A DNA stretch of 64,000 nt from Balanoglossus misakiensis (taxonomy: Eukaryota > Hemichordata), in assembly GCA_040954595.2 (NCBI GenBank), contig CM082584.2, positions 4,526,001 to 4,590,000 of the forward strand, written 5' to 3'. Below the pieces are notes generated by a model. That model was not told the DNA's origin. It searched no databases and saw only the letters and a program-made list of their open reading frames with translations. This document shows, in pieces, positions 1-14,600 of the stretch; position 1 is the stretch's first letter; each line of letters begins with the position of its first letter. The position numbers and the translations under genes were made by a program.

Positions 1-163
1 AACTTTAGAGTTCTTTTCCTGCTGGTTGATATGACATTTGAAAGGGTCAATACTTTCGTAGTATTTTTATGTCATTTTGTTCCAAGTTTAACAAAGCGAA
101 CAGGGTCTATCTGGTATGTGAGACTCTGTGATCAAGTGAGATAGGGTGTATGATTTTGTATGT

Positions 164-585
164 ATTAAGGATGTACGCGCAGAACATAAACCGGAAACAG
201 TGCGCGCCCGGTCTTTTTCCCATAGGATTACATTGATAATCGCCAGAAAACAAACTTCTAATATTGTCATTTTCACGAAATTTTACACATAGCTAAGTCC
301 AGCAAATATAAATTCATTGGTAAAACAAAATATAGGGGTCACCGCGCTCTATTTTGAGATAAATTGCGTTAAAAATGTTGCCTATAGACAAACCATTGGT
401 GAAAAATGCTGAGTCAGCAGATTTCTTCTATTATCGACCAAATTCATAGCTCTGTATTTCAAAAGCAAGCGCGGTGACCCCTATATTTTATTACGAATTT
501 TCATTATACATACAAAGGAGAATCCAAAAATCCACAATTTAAAAAAATGACAATACTTTCAATTTTACTGAACGTACATCCTTAA
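164..585. repeat. TTAA-bounded foldback element (family M)
   Basis: TTAAGGATGTACG at the left end is mirrored by CGTACATCCTTAA at the right. A second, inner inverted pair (about 327-348 and 468-490, core GGGGTCACCGCGCT) sits inside. There is no coding capacity. The TTAA ends suggest a piggyBac-type non-autonomous element; this is inferred from the ends only. Confidence 0.7.
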
Positions 586-1018
586 AAGTTCTGCACAACA
601 AATCAAAAGGGACAAGCAGAAATGCTAACCAGTCAGACCACACTTGTATACCGGTTGCTCCTTTACACAGATCACATGATTTTCCAGAGAGACTTATTTT
701 GTGCCCACAAACCACTGTTCCTGTCATCTTGATTTTAGTTAATTTATTTCAAAATAAAAATAATTATAATTGGACCAGACACTATGAGTAGACACATTGT
801 ACAAAATGAAACTGCCTTTAAGAACAGGGAGGTTTTATTGTTATGGTAATAAAAATTGAATTTGCACACCACCTGTTTCCTAGACAGATTTTCTTAATGT
901 GCTTTTGGGAGATTTTTTTTCTTATGCACTGTTAACAGTCACTGGTTGAGGGTGTTCGACCATAGGCCCTGGAGCTCCAGGATCTATGGTTAGACAAGGG
1001 AGCAGTTTTGGTAAAAGG

Positions 1019-1189
1019 CAATCTGACTAAAATCAGATGTAGGGTACGGTGACATCTTTTACTTACATGGTAAGGTATTCTTATGCTGTCGCCTCGCACT
1101 ATACAATTGTGTGAGGCGATAGCATAAGAATACCGTAATGCGTAAGTAAAAGACGTTGTCGTACCCTACATCTGATTTAAATCAGATTG
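1019..1189. repeat. Foldback MITE, family A copy 1
   Basis: Nearly perfect palindrome with ends CAATCTGA...TCAGATTG and arms containing GATGTAGGGTACGG and its complement. It is flanked by the direct repeat GTAAAAGG (1011-1018 and 1191-1198), an apparent 8-bp target duplication. Copies recur at 23767-23937, 58365-58461 and 58878-59012. An 8-bp duplication would fit hAT-type mobilisation (inference). Confidence 0.75.
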
Positions 1190-2539
1190 GGTAAAAGGTA
1201 GTCATAGCATCCTTAAAGTCAATTGGAAGATTTTTGATATTTTAATAGGGAATGAAGAGGATGTAGGGTGCAATTAGTCGAGGTCAAGTATCATTCAAAG
1301 GTGAAGAAAGCGAATAATCACACAGATACACACACTGAGCATCACTGATTGTCATGGTCAAGTATTGTTGATGCAACTGATGCAAAAGCACAAACAGTTA
1401 TAGTTTATGCAAATACATGAATATGAGACTGAGGTAACACTGACGGCTGGAAACATCAAGTAAGGCGCTTTTTCTCCCACGATTGAAAAAAAAACAAAAA
1501 CAAAACGAAGTCCTAAAATGCAACTTGTGCCACTATTTTTGTCTGCTTTTGTGGAAAATCGTGCAAGTTATACTTTGCAAAATTGACTTTTTGAACGCAG
1601 AGCCAGCACAGTAGTCAGACTGAACTTCCCCTTTAATCAGTTTTCAAAATTTATAACAATTATTGATTTCCAATTTTCATGACCCCTACTCTCCACTTGA
1701 CATTTACATCTTAGTATTTCCAGTGTTAATTTTGTAGTCTGAATTTTGTGCAAGATACATGTAGAGTTTTGCCTGAAAACTGAGTTACAGTCGCATATAT
1801 ATTAAACAATGGTTTGATTGAAATTCATTTTCGGGATGGGATGAGCTGAAGATCAATGACCCCCTAACTCAGTGATAGTAAAAAATCGACCGAAACACCT
1901 TCATCAAGAGGAAGAAGACTTGCCTGGCTGTGAGAGGCTGTGAGGGGCCGGGGGTATGTTTTCATAGAAGCACTTCACTTACACACAGATCGATCGATCC
2001 GCTGGTCAAGTCCAAAGTACACACATTCGTCATCCGCGGGACTCATATACTTGAACGCATAATCGAACCTGTAGATTGCAAATGTAGTGTTGAAAGAAGA
2101 TGTATCATAGCAACGCTCCCCCCAACCAGGGCCCCGCCACTCAATTCGTAACCGCGTCTACATAATTTTCCTTCGCGTAGGATGTATTCGCATTCCCGGA
2201 CAGCAGAAGTGGCTGTGTAGCGGCAATTGACACCGTTCAAGTACATCGTCATTCAATGTTGCGGGCCGGACGTAATCAGCGCGAAACTGTCGGATAAAAA
2301 GCGCTTTTTTTGTCCGCCACTTGTCTTCGGGTGGACGCATCAGTGTTATGATAACAGCAGCCAATGGAATGCGCGTTGAAGGGAGCCGCCAAATTTGTAT
2401 GAACTCGAGTGTATATGTCTGTGACCAGCTGTGATACGCGTACATCGTTTTTTATCATCGAATGTCCATTATTTATAACCCGATCGAAGGAAAGAAATCC
2501 TAGCAGCTGCAATTAAGTTGCACGGAAACTGATCGGTTC

Positions 2540-2691
2540 ATGACACCTTCTGTTGAGGATTGTTCGATGTCCTCAAAACATGCAATGGACGAAACGATGA
2601 ACAAGTATGTTGGATTATCGAAACCCACTACACTGAAGATTGGGCCGAAAATTGAGGTGACAAGCCAAGACTTGGATTCAGAAGACGTACG
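2540..2691 (+). CDS. PDE4: PDE4 alternative first coding exon 1a
   Basis: Encodes 50 codons beginning [18 protein letters not shown] and ends in CG before the donor GTGAGAT. The 2-nt overhang joins the T at 14503 to make Arg, giving ...DVRFDVENG, the usual entry into UCR1. The exon is too short for a routine ORF scan. An in-frame stop at 2501 closes the frame upstream. The N-terminal peptide itself matches nothing I recognise, which is normal for PDE4 isoform-specific ends. Confidence 0.75.
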
Positions 2692-5600
2692 GTGAGATAA
2701 ATTGCACCGTCGGTCTTTTTATAGTTGTGCGTACAGGTCTGTGTAAACGCCCGAACACACATACCTGTACGCAGGGCTAGGTCTTTACACAATGGGCTCT
2801 GTTTAATATACAGTACAGGTTGATAATGGCATTTCTTGGAAATTTATAACTTAAACCATTTGCCTCGGGTTGGTGGCAGGGCTGATCAATTTGCTTTGGA
2901 ACATGGCAAAAAGTTGCCGACCCCTCGAAAAAAGCAGGGTGACAGACAGATCAAGTGAAAACAGGATTATGTCCCCAGCTGAGCTCAGTATTTTAATCTG
3001 AAACTGATTAACATATATTTACATTGTAATGGAAATTGTGCCATTGTATTAGAAATTCCAAAGGAGAACAAGTGCATCACTGCACTACACTATAGAACAA
3101 GAGTAGAAAATGTGCATTTTATCCACTGGTCAATAACAGAAAGTCACTGGTAGTCCAATGTATTAGACATTTAAAAAAAATATTATTTTCAATCAAAATT
3201 AATTACATAAATGATATAAACTTTAATTTAATGGTTATGTATGACATGTGAATGTTTCATCTATACTTATAACAACAGACAACAGCTCACATGTGCAACT
3301 GTGCAACCATACAACCGTAATCAGCCCAACAGAGCTCAACACACAAATTACAATCTCTGTCCTACCAGGCACACTCATAACTTCTCTGTGGTTAGAAGCA
3401 ATGAGAAGTAAAGTGCCTTATATGCCAAAGGACACAACACCACAGCCGTGTCGGGGCCCGAACCCACAATTCTCTGATCATGAGTCCACTAGCTGCTCTA
3501 GCCACTGGCCTATGATGCCCTCTTGAGGTCTAACCTGACCAGTGGGTTTGGACTGAATCATGGTCATGTGGTGAAAGGGTTAAGCCAGACCTCAGAAGAT
3601 AAGCCTTCCTCCATGCCTAGACCAAACTAGTCTGGTTCTGGTCCAAAGTGAAAATTCTAAATGTCTATATTGGTTGTTTTGAGCTGATGCATGATGGCCG
3701 GGTAATGCCAACATATATAATGTCTGATGTGAACCCTGCATAAGTCTACACAGGAATGTGGTATTTGGTTTAAAAAATCAATAATCTCATAAATCCCTAA
3801 AGGCTTTGTACATGTATTTGGGGGACTTTGATGTTCACACCTGCACACATGACCTTCCCCAAGTGCTTGTTTTTTTTAGAATGTGACCTTTTCCCCAAGT
3901 GGCCCTATTTTGGAAAGCAGACCTAAAGTGACTTTTTCTTTAGCTGAACAGTCCACTTTTACACCAAAATTTGTAAATTTCGGCCCAATGCTTACCCAAC
4001 AGACATGTACAGCGTGGTACCAATCCCTGAGCACCATTAAGTATAAATTTTTCCATGATTGTGCCGTAATATTACATTTTATCAAAACAATAATGTTTGC
4101 ATATTGAACAAAGATGCACACATACATGATGACCAGATTTAATTTGATAAATCCCATAGCGCTTTCAAGTCTGCTATGATTTTCTTCATTTACTATGATC
4201 CAGCCGTATATGAAAAAATCATGGTCTGTACAATATAAAACAGAAGAATAATACTGATACAAATCAACGATAGTTTTGAGTTGAGGCACCACCTGGTGGT
4301 GAACCAACTCTTTGCTTTTGTTTACAATTATACACATGCCTGAAGGGCTTACAAGGCCAGTGGAAATATTTTTAACAATATTTTCTTGTTCTCCTTTCGA
4401 TATTATCGCCAAATGGCCACTTTGTCAGTGTCATGTGACTATGTTGAGAATATAAATACTTGGTTGAAGGGAGCTAAATAATGAATATAACGGACAAAAT
4501 TGGCCCTTTAACATGGCTTGTGCTCTGAATGGATGTCATTTGTGATTTTTAGTCCCCACAGACAAAGTCAGGGGAAGGGCTAATGAATTGAGGTTTGTCC
4601 ATCCAGAATCCCAAGCCATTACTCAGACATGCTACAAGTTTTATTTGATTCAAACTTGGTTCACAGACATCTTTGATTTTTAAAATCCAGAATTACGCGG
4701 AAACTATGATGAACTTGTGCTAGAAAATCTCAATGGTGTGGCTTGTTTGAAAGAATTTTCTTAGAGATTTTGAAAATGTATGACGAAACCACAAATTTAC
4801 TATCTCAGACACATGTATTATCAAGTTTTTGTCTATTCATTTTTGTGGTACTACTACTAGTCCAGAAGTATTAAGTAAGAATTCAGTAACTTAGTCTCGT
4901 GTGGGAAGCCATTGAGCTCTATCATTGTGATGCCTTAGATGCAGTTACAAACAAATTCTCGGCAATTTCTTAGTATCAATATATGTTAAATACCTGAGTT
5001 CCTACATGTAAAACATTTCTCTTCCACACTTAGGCCTGGACGAAATAACATAAGTGGGATGGCTGATGCAAAATGGCGGTCACTATTTTTCATGCAATGT
5101 GAAATATTTTAATTATTTTACAACATAACCCAAATCAATAAAACCAATCTTTCAACCGTATAGAATTCACTAGTTTCCTACTTCAGGGTATGTGCCAATG
5201 TGCCAGTCAGTTGATCTTTGACTTTTTGATATTTTGCAAATGATTTAGTAGAATCGGAGAATTTTATACTTCTTGTCAAAAAACAGGAAAAGAGAATGAC
5301 ATTATGTATTAGAAAAGGAAGTTACTTTTAATATAATCAATATCATCAAAAATGCAAAGTGCAAATTTTCTAAGCTTGGTGTACTTTATAAGCATTGTTG
5401 AGGTTGGTTTTAAGGAACAAAAATTAATTGTGTGGTTCTAATAACCCGACCTACCCAAATTTTTACCTGATGACCAAAAAATCTTACACATGTACCTACA
5501 TGTACCCAGTCCCACCCTATTTTTGAAAAACATGTTATTGGAACTAAAAATTTATTTTTCTTGGCCTAATATATAATGCTAGATGGAGTTGTGCTGTCAC

Positions 5601-8600
5601 ACTGACTACTTGGATTTCCATCAAGGCAAAAACTGCCACAAAATTATGCTTAAAAAATCATGTTTTTGCCATTTTCTGCATTAACATGTGTACAAATGGG
5701 TAGAAATAAATTCCATGGCTGTAAAAAACAGCAACTCTTTTTGCTCTAAAATTCAAGAAGAGGTATTTTGGGTCAACCTGAAAACTCTTCTGACAACAAG
5801 CAGCCATGGCTTTAATAACCGCAATGCAAGTTTTGGTGAGGCCTGATGTGACATATAATACTTACCAATTTGGCTGATTTGAAAACAAGCTTTTCCTCTG
5901 ATTTGCTGAAAATAACTGATATGTTAAACCGACTGTATTTCAATTGTTTTTTTTAGTGTTTTGCTTCTCTGTCAAAATTGTAAATTTAGCCATTAGAATA
6001 GATTGATCAGTTCTCAGATGCTAACTGGTACGCTTAAAACATCATTTGCTTTCCCTCACAATGACCCCCATCACCCAGCCCCCACCCCTACCAGAGTCAA
6101 CCAGCCCAAGAATTGCATTGTCTCTCCGTCTCCTATTCTACCAATTGTTCCGCACATTGGTTCCCAGTTTATACGTTGAAAATATTATTGAAAATTATGG
6201 TTAATGTGATCTCATTGCATGGATTTAAATATTAATATCAGTCATAGTTGACTACATTTCCATTGCTATGAAAAATTCTCTGAATGATAAAAATGTTGCG
6301 GTAAAAGACAACCACTTGGATTTCTTATTTTGATGGGGTTGGTTGATTTTAGTCGGGGGTAGGGCTTGGTGAAGTGTTGGATCTGTCAAGTTCATTCATT
6401 TTGATTTTAACAAAATCTGAAAAAACTGCAATAATATAGACAGAAATTGATTGACAACATTGCCGCATGAGTTCAGGGTTCAAAGTTGAGTGGAAAACTG
6501 TGTCATTTTTTGTCCTGGGTGAACGAACATCATGACCTTTTAATGCTGAGGACATATTAATTCTAGAAGAAATGATATTTGAAACATTTGCCTTAGGTTT
6601 ATTTACTTATGCCAAACAACGGTCTTGTGATTTATTATTGAGAGAGAGAAAGGGAGTCCCTCCACTTCAACCCTTTGCATCCACATGAAATAAAAATAAC
6701 TCATTAGCATAACAGATGTAGGAACGAAGTGAACTATACGTACCTCATGGCTCTGTTATCTTTGTCCATGGTTTTCGATTTTCCATGACAATTCCGTATC
6801 GTTAAGGATAACAGTCAGAAACATTTGGATTAACCGTCGTTTAACACTAGCACTGGAAGGAAAGAGACTGTCGAGAATGGATCTACGACTGGATTTGACT
6901 CGGTTGAAGCGTCGGTATGATAACTACTCTCTCGCTTTTGTGTCCTGGTATGTGTGTGATGTGATATGTGGAATATGTGATCCCGATGGCCGTATAACAA
7001 CTTCTGCAATTATCATTATGAGGGATACATACTTCAGAAATGATCCATTTTAATTTATTTATGGTTTGCGGGGGTAATATGTGTCGATGCAGTTTTGCGT
7101 CATGCTTGGCCTTGTTTATAGCATCTGTGTTCAGTCAATGTGGACTGCTGCTGTCAGCTGTATATACCAGAGCTGCTTTCTTGACAACAGAAATATTTCA
7201 CACATTTTTGAAGAGTGGATGTCTTGTGTGAAGATAACAAATAGTGTTTGCTGTCAAACATTTTATGTGACAGCAGCATATGTAGCGGGCAGATTCCAGA
7301 TTTTAACAATAAAATCTCACGAGTTTGACAAGCTTGATTGCACATTACATAACATTACATCAGTATTCAAAGAGCCTTGAAAAGTGAGTGGGGAATTTCT
7401 TGACCTAGATTTTACAGGTATCAATGCCCTGTATTTTTCTGGCTTCTTTGATGATTGTAATGTGGAGAAATGTAGTCTTCCGAGATATTTGAAATTATGA
7501 CAGTGTCTTCATGAGAATTGTGTTAGTTCAATTTATGTGTTACTATTGTCACAGTCAATAGGAGTTAATTGTCAATCCCAGTGTAACATGCAAACATAAT
7601 AGTAAAAGTTCATTTTCAGAAATCCCTTGAGATATCATTGCGCTGGATCTCACTTCTAAAAATCACTGTTATACTATAGTGATAATATTTAAGTCCTAAT
7701 AGTATTAGTGAAAATGAAATAATATTTATCTTGCCATAGTAACACCAATATATGTGCATGATTTGGGCCAAGATTTACATGTATACTTTCAATATTCCAC
7801 CATGTCCTGGCCCTACTTAACATTGAAAAATTGGAGAATAAAATTGGTCTTGCACAGTTATGGTAACAGCAATAATTGTGCGTGATCTCAGACCAGGTTT
7901 TATACTTTCGATATTCCACCTTGTTCTAGCCCTACTTAACAGTGAGATGATGTACATGTAGTATTTTTGTGTCAAGATTCCTTATACAGTACTACATGTA
8001 TAGGTATGTCTGGTGTACGCTCTAAAACTCTGAAGTTCATCCAGGGCTCTACATGTACAAATTATACACAGCAAGCTGATTTTCTGAGGCTCCAAAAAGG
8101 TCACATTCTGATTCAGTCCAGATTGTCTCTGTTTCGATGCATCTAACTGGACCTGTATGTTGTATGATATATATACATGTAGTACCATTTCTTCAGTTTT
8201 TCTTTTGAAACGGAAATTTGCTCAGACGAGGCAGTGATTTCAGGATTTAAACCTTACTGATGAAATTTGCAATGATTTCCTAAAATTTAAAGTTTTTGAA
8301 TTTTGTCAACACTAGACCAGCCACTATGTGTACAAGCTCACATATGCAACACAGCCAGGAGTTATGTGACAAAGACCGGTGGTGCTAATACCAATCATTA
8401 AAGTTCCTCCAACTTTCTCTGTACTTTCTCAGTATTTTTGTTTACGGTATCAACTGTGGCTTCTTGTTCAACTCTGCAAAACATTTGCTCAGTATTTTTT
8501 CCCCCAACACAATCAGTATTGTTATTGTTAAAAAAATGAATTCAAGTCCAGACTTGAATTCATATCTACAATAACATGGCCATTGGGACATATTAGCTTT

Positions 8601-11600
8601 GCTTTATTTTCAGTATTTCTGTTCTGTGTGCCAGTGCAATTTTCTGTTGTACTCCAAACAGCATGCTTTTAATACCCAGTAGTCTGCTTGTCAACATACA
8701 ATGCATGTACGGTACATGTAGCTGTAAAGACCATTGATATTGCTGACATTGACAAATGAATTCTGGGCTGGACTTGTATATTCACATTTTGCACAAAAAC
8801 AATACTGACTATACACCTATGTTGTGATATTACTAAATGCTTGGAATTTTAACAAAAAACCTACTGTAGATACCCAAAACAAAAATACTAAAAACATAGT
8901 CTTAAAAATCTGAGACACTGTTTTGTCGATAATATACATAAGTTTCAGATTGTTTTGGGAGTTACACTTTTTAAAGTAAAACTTTCTAAAGCTGTCCTTA
9001 TAATTTGCAAAACAAACACACACTTCCAGTACTACAAATTTTGGTGACACAAAAATACAATTCATAGAAAGAGCTTTTTTTAAGTCTTGAGTATAAAATA
9101 TTGTTTGACTAAGAAATTTTCGATTAAAAATTTGTTGTCACGACCTTCACAAGCTCAATTTTGTACAAGGCATAAATCGCCCTCAATACCTGTACCTGCA
9201 CTTACATGTAATGTCCATAGTCTGGCTGTAGTCCAACAATGCGTGTCCACATCGATTATTTGAGCAGGCATAAAACTTACACCTACTCATGATCAACTCA
9301 GGGCCAACATTTAATGGAATCTCATTCGAGATGTTGCTGGTCTTGTCTGTGTCTGGGATTTATATTTGTGAAAGTGTGGTCTGCAGCTACTAAAGAGCAG
9401 AAGCCATATTGTTTCAATATTGGAATCAATAATGAGCATGTGTTGAACCGGCCCAGGTATATATATATATCTCTAATGCTACTGGGTGTCATACCTGTTT
9501 AGAGTGTCAAGTCCCTTAAAATACATATTCGCCACTTTTTCTTCTTAAACATATTTTGACTGTCTTGACATGGCTCTCATAGTATTAGACACACTTAGCA
9601 GTCTGAGCCCCCTGTAAAATGTACCAAATCGCACTAGTTTGCACTGTATTGGTCTGAGGGTCTTGTATAGGCCCTACTGAATAACACACACTTGGCAGCC
9701 TAACAGGCCTAAGAGCCAGGATCCTAGGCACCCTGGAAATCACACCAGTTTAAACTGACTAGGTATATTCATGCATCTAGGAATCCTGGGTTTGAGCTCT
9801 GAATAGACTTCCTACAGACTCAAAACATGTGATCATCATTATTTAGGTCAACGTAAACATTCACCATCATGATGACTTTTGATCTCAGGATACAACAAAC
9901 AAATTTGCAACTAGGCAAACACGACATCAAACTGCCCTCATGGCCTCAGGAGCAGGTTTGGTTGCGTATAAAATTGTTAAACCTAATAGCGGGTTCCTAT
10001 TTATGGGTCACCGTAAATAGAAACACTCAGTAAGGCACATGAAATATATCCAAAAGTTGGTGTCGGTTGCAGGACAGAGTGTAGATGATACCAGCAGGGA
10101 AGTTTCTCTTGGACCACGTCAATTCTTGATCTATTAAAGGGACAAAAATCTCTCTGTCGCTGCCTTTTTTTCCATTAATTATGTTTGATAAAAGACACCG
10201 TTTATGTTATTCTACATGTGAATATGTAGTGAATCAACATTCAACCACACACACCTTCCATCCCACTTGTAGACACGAGAATGAAAAACTCGCCAAAATG
10301 AATAATCGGTCTCTACCATTTATTCATTTTGGCAAGATTTTTACTCTCATATCATACAAATGGAATGGAATGTGTGTGGTCGAACGTAGACTCGATCACT
10401 ACATGTATCCACATTTAGAATAACATAAACAGTGTCTTGAATCAAACATAATTAATGGGAAAGGGGCAACGAGAGAGAGAGACTTTGTCCCTTTAAGGTA
10501 GCTTGACAAGCTATTCCTTTTCCCATGATCTTTAGGGGTGACAACTTGTTAAAAGACGCTGATTTTGAGAAAAGGGGCAAGAGTTCCTTTTTTCAAGTGA
10601 ATTTTTCTAAACCCTTTCTTTCTAATTTGCAAAACAAATGTACACTTCCAGTACTACAAATTTGGTGACACAAAAATACAATTCATAGAAAGAGCTTTCT
10701 ATTAATTTAGGTCTTTAGTGTAAAAAAATTAATTATGTTGCTAAGAAAATTGCTGATAAAAATTTGTAGTCACGAACGTCACAAGCGACCTTAATTTCAG
10801 TTTTACACTAGATATAAATCGCCCTCAATACCTGTAACCTCAACTGAACCTCCATATAGTCTGGCTGTAGTCCAAAAATGCGTGTCCACATCGATTATTT
10901 GAGCTGGCATAAAACTTACACCAACTGATAATCAGCTCTGGGCCAACATAAACTGTCTAGTGAACCCAGTTTGAGATGTTGCTGGTCTTGTCTGTGTCTG
11001 GAATTTATATAAATTTGTGAAAGTGCAATAGCCTGGTATCCATACCCGGTGTGTTTTAGATTAGACTCACACACTAGGGTCTGGACACGCAGTCGACTCT
11101 CTTGGATTTTGAAGATCTGCATGTCAATACTCAAAATGTGATGTCATTACAAACTTTCTTTACACGGTTATTTAAAGTTTAGAAAAGCCCACATTACCCT
11201 GAAATCTGTAAACTTTCCAGTGTCTGCATCAGCATTGTTCCCCACAGTTCAGGCAGACCCTGCAATCCCTAATCGAGTCGACAGTCCTATGTGCTCAATG
11301 GTAAACCTAGAAATATTCTTTCCTATGAAGTCTTTTTTGCTGATTTGCATTCATATGGGTCCCTAAAGCAATTTCAGCTTAGTTGCCAAAATGGCAATGT
11401 TGGGCAATTCTTGTAACTTGCATAATCCAAAATGGCTGGCAAACACATTCTCTAAACTTAAAATTTTGCCTTTGGCTCAAAATGGTGCGTAATATATCAT
11501 TTTCAAGATTTGCTTCATATGGGAACCCAAAACAAAACAAATTTATAGTCAAAATGACAGTGTTGGGTAAGTCTCCTAATTTGCATGATCAAAAATGGCC

Positions 11601-14600
11601 GCCGAATACCTTTAAAATTTAATTTTTGCCTTGTTTATCCCAAAATAATGTATTATTCCTCATTTTCAGGATTTTCATTCACATTGGCATCTAAAAATGT
11701 TTTGACTTGGTTGCCATAATGGAGTATAATACAAAATGTACCAAAATTGCTATGTTTGTTTGTTGTTTCTTTGTTTGAATGTCAAAAGCCTGGACCTACA
11801 TGTACTGGTAAACTCAAACACCATACATGTACCTCCTTGAGGGAAGCTATTTTGGCTTATCTTCTAGGTCACTCACACAAAATTCAAGTCATAAAAATAA
11901 TGGCAATTCACTATGAATAGAAAGTCATGAAAATTTGAAATTTACTCTACTGTTTACAGCATCTCAATCCAAATGTTAACTGCTTTACTGAGATATGTTT
12001 TCTTGGGATACATGTAATTTCAAATAAACCTATCACAGATCACCTTTCACCAATCATTCAGTAGCGTCTTTCAGTACAGGTGACATGATTGGTTAATTGA
12101 AATTACTTTTCCACAACAATTTTTTTGTGTCCAGAGTTAATTTCAAAATGCAGTACGAGTGAAGAGGGAACAATTATGTACATGACATTTGTATCCCAAT
12201 ACAGGATTTGTATTTGTTGATGATTGTTTTGTGATAAATTTGAAAATGTTCAGCCATTTTGCAGATGTGCCTTGTTCAATTTAATTCCAACATGACTTTC
12301 CTCCAATATGTTGTCTCAAAATCAGACAGGGACTGTGTCATTTACAATGACTTGTTTACCTCATGTAAAATCATAATAAATGTTTTATTAATGAGAATAT
12401 ACCCTAATTTCTTGACCAGATTATGTCTACTGTTATCAAAATTACATGCCTGTGGTACTGTTCATGATCAACCTAACATCACAAGTCAGACTAACCGAAA
12501 CCCCAATGTTTAAACGTACGTTATTTATGTTTCCATGCATTTTATGTAACTGCAGTGTTGCATGATTTAGTTTGATGACAAATTGTGTGTTTATTATCCT
12601 TTTTATCCATCTGAAGGTTCCATCTTGTCAAGAGGTTTACAATAAGAATCAAATTTAAAAATGGTTGTCTTACTCTAGTGTATATTTAATTATTTTGTTT
12701 ATTAAATTAATGTAATTGAATATGCATGGCTGCCTAGTTATTTTTTAGATTTCATATGCAGAACCATTTACTGGCGCGGGCATGCCAGAACCAATATGCA
12801 TCACTGACATATATTGTACATTATGTTGATATTGAATTACAGTTCTGATTCATACTACTGGGGATTGTTATCATAGTTGACTTCTTCAGAATTTTCTGAA
12901 AAAATAGATCTGTGGAACGAAAATTATGGAAATTTACTAGATAAAATTCTTAAACTTAGAAAAAGAAGATTTTTTTCCAGCTCATTGCATTTTAATTCGA
13001 TGACAGAAATTCACACAAATGGGGAAAAAAAGAAACTTATTTTCAAAGTAGAATTCTGTGGTGGTGGCTTTTTGGATTGATAGTGGAAGACAATAAAAGA
13101 GATTTGCGCTCAGAAAGGCATCTTTGTCAGTTTCCCTGTGACATTATCTAGCCTACAATTCAACTACAACGTGATATGATCCATTGCAGTATGTTATTCA
13201 ATGACCGCAGACATTTCTCAAAAATGGTTGTCATGGCGACACTGCCGAACATGAGTATCCATATGAGGTCATTCGCGATAGCGTTGATATGTAGGCATTC
13301 AACTAGGTACACCTTGATGATGTACAAAGGTTGAACAGCGAATATGGCGACCAATCTACAGTGTGTTGTTAGCAAGAGTGTGGTTGCGTAGTTTATTATG
13401 GAATCACCGCATGCATGTCAGTTCAGCATCCCGATTCCTGTAGTCAAGAAACCACCATTTCAGTATGTCTGTCTGCATTCTCATATTTAAGGCTTTCTGA
13501 TGATTGGGCTTTTATTTCAGACTCTAAATTGTACAGAACGCACAAGATACTTCCGACTTTATCAGACAACTTGCACATTCCTACATCAGCGTTGTTGCTA
13601 AGATTTGCATATATTTCACAAGACTTGAAGACAAAAAGTCTGTCGGTTTAACCTTTTATAAAAAAAAACCAGATATTTTATTTCACATTTTCAAGTTTGT
13701 GGTTCAGTATTGTAGTTTAGTGTCAATCAAAACCAGGTAGAGTGTATTCTACATGTAAAGCCTGAATAGAGTGTAAACTAATGGGTCATTATTGATGTGG
13801 GTCATATAAGTTAATTATTAAGCTGGCTGAATTATTCTGACTAAAATACCATGTCTTAAGAAATATGAAATCTAAAGTATTTTTGTACAAATAACTACAT
13901 ACATGTAGTATTAAACTAATATGGAATCACAAATACAATTGACAATGACGATTAAGTTTATAAGTGAAAAATAAATTATATGTTTGCTTGTAGTTACAGT
14001 GACAATATGATCTTTTGAAAAAATATTTTACTGTTTTAAAACATGTCCAGTGGGTTGTTACAAATGAAAGGAACATAATGGATAGTTTTCGTAGACGTCA
14101 CTCATTGATGGGCTTGTTCACAAATCCCGTAGATGAGATGAAATACTGCAATTGACACATTCATTGCAGAATGACTTCTCTTATAGTAGAGTTTGGTTGT
14201 CAGTTTCAACAGACCTTTGTGTGTGTCACTGTGTGTCTGTGCGTGTGCCTGTGCGTGTACATGTCTGTGTGTGTGTTGGGGGTACACCTGGAACCTGCAT
14301 AATAATTCCTAGATTCTAACAGCCAACATTTACGGTGACATACATGTATGAGATTTAATTGTCATGTGAATAATTATTCAAAGTGACAGGCTGTGTCGCC
14401 CACCTAATGCAATTCCATGATAGATATAACATGTTCATGTACAATTGTATATATTAGCATGTCTCAATGACTCACTTTTGTGATTTTTTTTTCTTCTTGC
14501 AGTTTTGACGTTGAAAATGGGTCAGTGCCATGTCGTAGTCCAATGGATGCAGCTAGTCCATCATCTGGACTGGTTTTATCTGCCAACTTCAATCAAAGAA

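Larger units (their letters stand above)
1..2539. other. Upstream DNA of the PDE4 gene
   Basis: No coding exon is recognised here. The stretch holds a TTAA-bounded foldback (164-585) and a family A foldback (1019-1189). From about 1930 to 2539 CpG dinucleotides become more frequent than in the surrounding AT-rich DNA, which fits a promoter or 5' UTR for the first exon that follows. Short ORFs at 1930-2151 and on the minus strand at 2043-2512 show no family resemblance and overlap one another. Confidence 0.5.
6948..14502. other. PDE4 intron between exon 1b and the UCR1 exon
   Basis: 7.5 kb with no recognised coding exon. It holds a pair of direct ~400-bp repeats (8983-9373, 10602-11023), a family H element (9473-9760), a family B foldback (10134-10496), a degenerate tandem repeat (11330-11720) and an imperfect GT tract (14214-14279). 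The rest is AT-rich, with many TACATGTA octamers. Confidence 0.6.

Noticed and set aside
3876-4412. 178-codon minus-strand ORF in PDE4 intron 1a
   Set aside because: No recognisable motif, Cys/Ile/Tyr-rich composition, mirrored by a plus-strand frame; likely chance in AT-rich DNA.
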